A stretch of DNA of 64,000 bases. Origin: Nemania diffusa. Its lineage: Eukaryota; Ascomycota; Sordariomycetes; Xylariales; Xylariaceae. The notes beneath the pieces are model-generated. The model did no database searches. It worked only from the letters and a program-made list of their open reading frames with translations, and had not been told where the DNA came from. This document shows positions 59,477 through 64,000 of this stretch, piece by piece (positions within the stretch are counted from its first letter, which is position 1; every line of letters begins with the position of its first letter). The stretch lies in assembly GCA_038501195.1 (NCBI GenBank), contig JBBPUQ010000005.1, forward strand, positions 3,534,001 through 3,598,000. The letters run 5' to 3'. The position numbers and the translations under genes were made by a program.

Positions 59477-61774
59477 CTATATAAAATCAAACGTATCCCC
59501 CCGATCGCGAATCATCTTCCCCACCCTATTCGACCCAACCACCCTCTCGAGCTTCAGCACGTCGTACTTGGAGAACAAGACCCGCGCGGCGCCGCGCCCG
59601 GGCTCGATGAGCAGGTCCTGCTCGCTCTTGGCGAGGAAGCCGCCGACGATCTCGCGGTAGAAGAGGGGGTTGTCGGGCAGGCCGTAGAGCACGACGCGGC
59701 GCACGCCGGCGAGCGCGTAGCGGCGGAAGTGGTGGGCGCGCTCCGTGTACAGCAGGACCTTGTGGCGGCCCGAGAGGAAGTGCGAGCGCGCGCGCGACGC
59801 CTCGCGCACGTCGGCGTACTCGGACACGGCGCCGAACGAGAGGCTCTCGACGGCGTCCGAGGTCGCGAAGTAGTTGCGCACGCGCACGAAGTCGAGGTAC
59901 GACGGGATGAAGATCAGCGTGCCGCCGCCGCCGCTGTCCGCGCCGGAGGAAGTAGAGGACCCCTTGCGCCCGCCAGCGCTGGCGAGCTTGAGGAGAGAGG
60001 GCACGACGGCGCTGGTGAAGTACGCGAAGCGCGCGTCGGGCTCGTCGGCGAGGGAGGGCGCCTCGAAGCGCGAGAAGGTCTGCTTCGCGCGCACGGGCGC
60101 GAGCTCCTGGATGGCGCCGGCGTAGGCGGGCTGCACGCGCGCGCGGCCGGCCCAGTTGCGGCCGCGGCGGTGCAGCTCGGCGAGCTCGGGGGTGTTGAAG
60201 GCCGAGAGCACGAGCGTCTGGCGGAAGCAGTCGGCCTGGTTGTCGAGGTACCACTCGCGCACGCGGCCGAAGTCGCAGCCGTGCGCCTCGCGCGGCTGGC
60301 GGTTGAGGTGCTCGAAGATGTGCTCGACGTGCTCCCAGTTCTGGTTGAGCAGCGCGTCGGCGTGGTCGACGACGACGAGCTCGATGGAGCTGAGGAAGTC
60401 GTAGTCCATCTTCTTGCGGTCGTCCTCGGACCCGATGGCCATGCGCAGGCCCAGCGGGCTGGCCACGAGGATGTCGCTGTTGTAGAACTGCGCGAAGTAC
60501 TTGATCGTCTTGCGCGTGAACTTGATGCCGATCCGGAACATGTCGTCGTCGTTACCCTCGAACAAATCCCGGAAGTCGGCTGGCTTGTCTGAGGAGAACT
60601 TCACCTCACGGTCGATGTACGATTCGTCGAAGCGCTTGCGGTTCTCCTGCTGATCGGGCTCGCAGATCGCGCAGATCATGTTCACTACCTTTACAGCGGC
60701 CTCGCGAGTAGGGAGGATCATGAGGACCTTGGGCCGAGTGAAGCCTTGATCCCGAGGCTCGAAGTCGGTTGTTTCACCTTCTTTTGCGAGTTTTGCATTA
60801 TTTTTAATTACCCGATCTCGCGTCCTCCGCGCTGTTAGCTAGGTTCTAAGTGTCAATATTGTGACGTAGACTCACTTGAAAATATGATTCACTGCATGAA
60901 GACACGCCATTCGTCTTAGATTTTGAGAATTGTTAGCATTTCGGCCACAAAATAGGAGATCTTGATATCCGAAAGTTATCGGATATAAGACCTGCTCCAA
61001 GTTGTCGAATGTCGATCGTAGTTTGTTTGCAGTCTCAACGAGCCTGTGCTTGAGTTTTAAACTAGACGGTCCCGGAAGAGTTGCAGGCGGCTGGAGTGTC
61101 TGGTCCGAATCTTGGCCAGGAGTGCCCCTTAAAATTCGCCAGCCATTCGCCTCCAGTTGATTCGGTTGGTAGAGGTTAGACTGAATCCCCTTCAGGCGCG
61201 CATTGTATTCGGCGCTATCAGGATTAGCGAAATGAGCTTCAAAGGGATCCGTGGCGTCATCATCGTCTTCATCGTCCTCGGGTTCGATCTCATTAACCGG
61301 TTCTTCCTCCGGCTCCTCAACCAGGTCTACATCACGTTCCTCGGCATCTTCAGCCTCCTTTTCTTCCTCTACGATAGATGGCACCTCATCTTTTTGGGGC
61401 CGATGATCCAGTTTTCTCCTCTTCGCATTATGAGCTGTGCTAGAAGCTGAGTCTTTCGCTAAGCTCTGCATGAGTGCCATGTATGGCTGCGTTGTTGCCG
61501 GGGTCTCCTCAGCATCTGATATGGAAGCATCGCTCTCAGACTCAGCGTCTGACGGAGGAGCTTCATTAGAAACTTCACTGTCTGATTCCCTAGTCGAGTG
61601 TAAGAGTGAGTCTAAAATTGGAATTTGTATATGCACTTACTCGGCACTTTCGAGCCTTGCGTTTCTGAATTTCTGTGCCCCTCCAAAGCTTCTCTTTGCA
61701 TTCCCTCTCCCACCCCTTCCTCCTCGACCTCTTACAGACCCACGACGGCCCGAAAATTTGCCCCTGGGTGGCAT
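59477..61774 (-). CDS. UTP25: U3 snoRNP-associated protein Utp25
   Basis: Nucleolar protein of the small-subunit processome, needed for early cleavages of pre-rRNA; the vertebrate form is digestive-organ expansion factor. Three exons give 731 residues: 61774-61641, 61589-60876, 60824-59477, with two 51-bp introns. The junctions rebuild ARLESAEESDSE and [16 protein letters not shown]. Seen: an N-terminal [10 protein letters not shown] stretch; an acidic region with [78 protein letters not shown]; a DHAD box ([10 protein letters not shown]); and the C-terminal [14 protein letters not shown]. The fold resembles a DEAD-box helicase, but the family lacks the ATPase motifs, as here. Roughly 59,560-60,530 is strikingly GC-rich and carries long false frames on both strands. 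Confidence 0.95.
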
Positions 61775-62326
61775 TATGGGACTGATTCGTGTTACCTAGC
61801 CGATAGGAACAAGCTGATTAATGACAATGCAGATGCACAGCTAAATTGTAAATAATCTTATCACGTTACTCGCAAAGACGTAAGATATAAAAAAAAGGTT
61901 ACAAGTAGGTTGAGCCACAAAGGGCGACGTGCAAGCCACAGGCGCTGTATTCTGTAGATCATGGGCACTGGATCAAGGCTAACTACTATAGGCTAGTCAA
62001 GTCCCTTTATCTTAGCGTGATCTTGGCTATCAATTGCCTGGTTCCCCTCCAAACTCACTTTAGCACCCAGGCAAATGCACCGAGCCCCACCAATCCCACA
62101 ACAATTGTGAAAATTCAAGGAGGTGCACCTGGCGAGTGACGAGCGATCCAGATCCATCAACCTAAGAAGGCGGGAAACGGGACAGACAGAAAGATACCAT
62201 TCTTTTGTACTCTAGCCTCAGCTCATTCTTCTCCCGGCCTCCTCCTACTCCTCCTTCGCCCACCCGTCCTCTCTTTGACCACACAACTATCTGAATTACA
62301 TCTCTACTGCATCGCCATCGCCCATC
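61775..62326. promoter_or_regulatory. Short divergent promoter region, UTP25/eIF3f
   Basis: 552 bp between two divergent starts, one for ribosome biogenesis and one for translation initiation. The eIF3f side has a long CT-rich stretch (about 62190-62300), common in strong fungal promoters. Shared regulation is inference. Confidence 0.5.
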
Positions 62327-63540
62327 ATGGCCACAGTAGACTCCAACCCGTTTCTGCACCTAGCACGGCCTCTTGCGCCATCCTCCTTCAACTTCCAGAA
62401 CAACCTTGCCCCGCTTACTGTCAACATCCAGCCTCAAGTATGTAGTAGCCCCTTTTAGATCTGGCATTGCGTATCGACACTATGCCTCAGTAGTATGCGT
62501 GCTGACTGACCTTGTGTTGTCCCTCTCTGTAGGCTATCCTCTCCATCCTCGACCATGCCACCCGCCGTGATACTCCCGCAACACCCACCACTTCGTCGCG
62601 CGTCATCGGTGCCCTGATAGGAAGCCGGTCCGAGGATGGCAGCGATGTGTCGGTGGTCTCGTCCTTCGCCATCCCGCACACCGAGAACGAAGACCAGGTC
62701 GAGGTTGATGTCGAGTACCAAAAAAACATGCTCTCGCTCCACCTCAAGGCCAACCCCCGCGAAGCCCTGCTCGGCTGGTACACGACATCACCGGAACTCA
62801 ACAGCTTTAGTGCCTTGATTCAGAACTTCTTCGCCTCTCCTGAGACGGGCACCTTCCCCCACCCGGCCGTCCATCTGACCGTGTCGACCGAGCCCGGTAC
62901 CGATGTCCAGCTGCGCGCCTATATCTCGTCTCCCGTAGCTGTTAATGCCGAACGCGCCGCCGAGAGCTGCCTCTTCGTCCAAGTACCCCACAAGCTTGCG
63001 TATAACGATGCTGAGCGATCTGCCCTTGACTTGATCTCGAGTGCCAAAGACACTGAGACGCGCGCCGTGCCTGTTGGCTCTGACGTGGAGTCTCTGGCAC
63101 GCAGTCTAGAGAGCACAATCGGCCTCTTAGATCGCGTTTCAGAGTTTGTGAGCGCCATCATCGATGAGGAACAAGAGCCAAATAACGCGCTAGGCCAGTA
63201 TCTCATGGGCGCATTGGCGCTGGCGCCCAAGGTCGACCCTGTCCAGATCGAGGCAGACTTCAACAATCATGTCCAGGATGTTCTCATGGTCAGTTACCTA
63301 GCGAATAGCATCCGGACTCAGATCGACCTAAGCCAGCGCCTTGCTACGGCAATACTTTCTACCGATGATAAAGACGCCAAGGACGGCGAGAAGGGGGAGA
63401 GAGGCGAGCGTGGTGAGCGCGGCGGGCGTGGAGGCAAGCGAGGTGGCCGTGGAGGTGGCCGGGGCGGCGGTCAGCAGCGCGAACCCAGAGAGCCAAGGGA
63501 ACCTAGGGAACCCAGGGAACCCCGGGAGCCGGCCGAGTGA
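62327..63540 (+). CDS. Translation initiation factor eIF3 subunit f
   Basis: MPN-domain subunit of eIF3, which recruits the 40S ribosomal subunit to mRNA. Two exons, 62327-62437 and 62533-63540, joined in phase 0 over a 95-bp intron, give 372 residues. Seen: [39 protein letters not shown] (the MPN core without the full JAMM metal ligands, as expected for subunit f), [16 protein letters not shown], the HLTVSTE stretch, and the C-terminal helical half with [31 protein letters not shown] and [10 protein letters not shown]. The last 50 residues are unusual: [11 protein letters not shown], an [15 protein letters not shown] segment and five PRE-type tripeptides. The RGG tail could bind RNA or be arginine-methylated, which is inference. 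The bulk of the length matches human eIF3f (357) without its Ala/Pro-rich N-terminus. Confidence 0.95.
63480..63532 (+). repeat. 9-bp coding repeat (Arg-Glu-Pro units)
   Basis: About five to six imperfect 9-bp units (consensus AGGGAACCC) at the 3' end of the eIF3f frame, encoding REP/PRE tripeptides. The unit length preserves the reading frame. Confidence 0.85.
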
Positions 63541-64000
63541 ATACGCAACACCAATGAACGGGTTGAAGAATAGCCATATGGGCACGCGAGACCGTAGTTA
63601 TGACACGGGCCTAATGAGCGCTGCTCCTATGAAAGGGGTGTTGTATTTCAAATTCAGAAGTACTTCCCGAGAGGCGAACTGCCGATTAGAGGAAGATTAC
63701 AGCTTCAAGCCCAGGCGGGAAGTAGAGTCAGCCAGATCAACTGAATCTGTTATGCGTTACGACGAAGAAAACGCCTGTTTTGAAGTTCCTGGAAGGAAGG
63801 GACACATTACTAGTGCAGGCGTTCCATCCGGTTTGGGAGGGCCATAGTATTAGACATGATGTTATTGAGCAAAATAAAATGACATATGAGATCTCATGAG
63901 ACTAATTGATATTTGGACCGCGTTGTGCTTGGTGGGATATTCCTTCATATCCTTCTGCCATCGTATAAGAAGCGGCTCATCAACATAATCTCAAAACATT
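63541..64000. other. 3' flank of eIF3f, no further gene supported
   Basis: Expected 3' untranslated region. A shifted frame open through the eIF3f tail continues to 63847, but it begins inside the repeat-rich coding sequence and has no recognised domain. Confidence 0.5.

Noticed and set aside
59526..60254. 242-codon second frame on the minus strand
   Set aside because: It overlaps Utp25 in another frame and is Arg/Ala/Leu-rich, an artefact of GC-rich third positions.
59423..60592. 389-codon open frame on the plus strand
   Set aside because: It is antisense to Utp25 exon 3 in a very GC-rich block; its translation is repetitive Ala/Val/Glu/Arg without domains. The minus-strand Utp25 reading is recognisable throughout.
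63341..63847. 168-codon frame overlapping the eIF3f tail
   Set aside because: It lies in a shifted frame through the RGG/REP repeat and has no ATG before the tail; the eIF3f frame is clearly the coding one.

Overview
The window is nuclear DNA of a filamentous ascomycete (Pezizomycotina, most likely Sordariomycetes). Evidence: multi-exon genes with short GT-AG introns (mostly 50-100 bp), recognisably filamentous-fungal proteins (long Mic12, Sae2/Ctp1, five-knuckle Air2, Ubp3-type deubiquitinase), no operons and no bacterial signals. The species cannot be named from the sequence. I support 16 protein genes and one possible decayed gene. No tRNA, rRNA, CRISPR array or intact transposon was recognised. 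Gene models were built by hand from splice signals and frame continuity, so most exon edges are exact predictions but have not been tested.

Layout. 1-6 kb: RPC1, the largest RNA polymerase III subunit (-). 7-11 kb: a DDHD phospholipase (+). 12-13.5 kb: a seven-knuckle Gis2/Byr3/CNBP-like protein (-) split by a run of tiny exons. 15.7-18 kb: Sae2/Ctp1/CtIP (+). 20-23 kb: a Ubp3/USP10 deubiquitinase (+). 24.4-25.2 kb: an unrecognised Arg/Ser-rich protein (-). 27.7-28.5 kb: Orm/ORMDL (-). 30-32 kb: Air1/2-like TRAMP subunit (+). 33-35 kb: an MFS anion:cation symporter (+). 36 kb: a small ABM-domain protein (-). 41.5-42.1 kb: a His/Arg/Ser-rich protein (-). 42-51 kb: a 9-kb stretch with no gene I can support. 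51-55 kb: a 1,248-residue protein (+) whose N-terminus looks like fused H2B-like and H2A-like histone folds. 55.7-56.5 kb: a possible pseudogene. 56.8-57.7 kb: Mic12 (-). 58.2-59 kb: mitochondrial ribosomal protein bL17m (+). 59.5-61.8 kb: Utp25 (-). 62.3-63.5 kb: eIF3f (+).

How the genes relate. Most are housekeeping genes of RNA and protein synthesis: Pol III transcription, TRAMP RNA surveillance, rRNA processing, translation initiation, mitochondrial translation and MICOS. Two close head-to-head pairs stand out: Mic12/bL17m (both mitochondrial, about 530 bp apart) and Utp25/eIF3f (ribosome biogenesis and translation initiation, about 550 bp apart). Intergenic DNA is long and rich in short TAGGTA/TACCTA palindromes.

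The best candidate for something undescribed is the 51.1-54.9 kb gene: a putative H2B-H2A doublet histone fold joined to a long disordered tail with four copies of a short acidic-aromatic, proline-ended motif.
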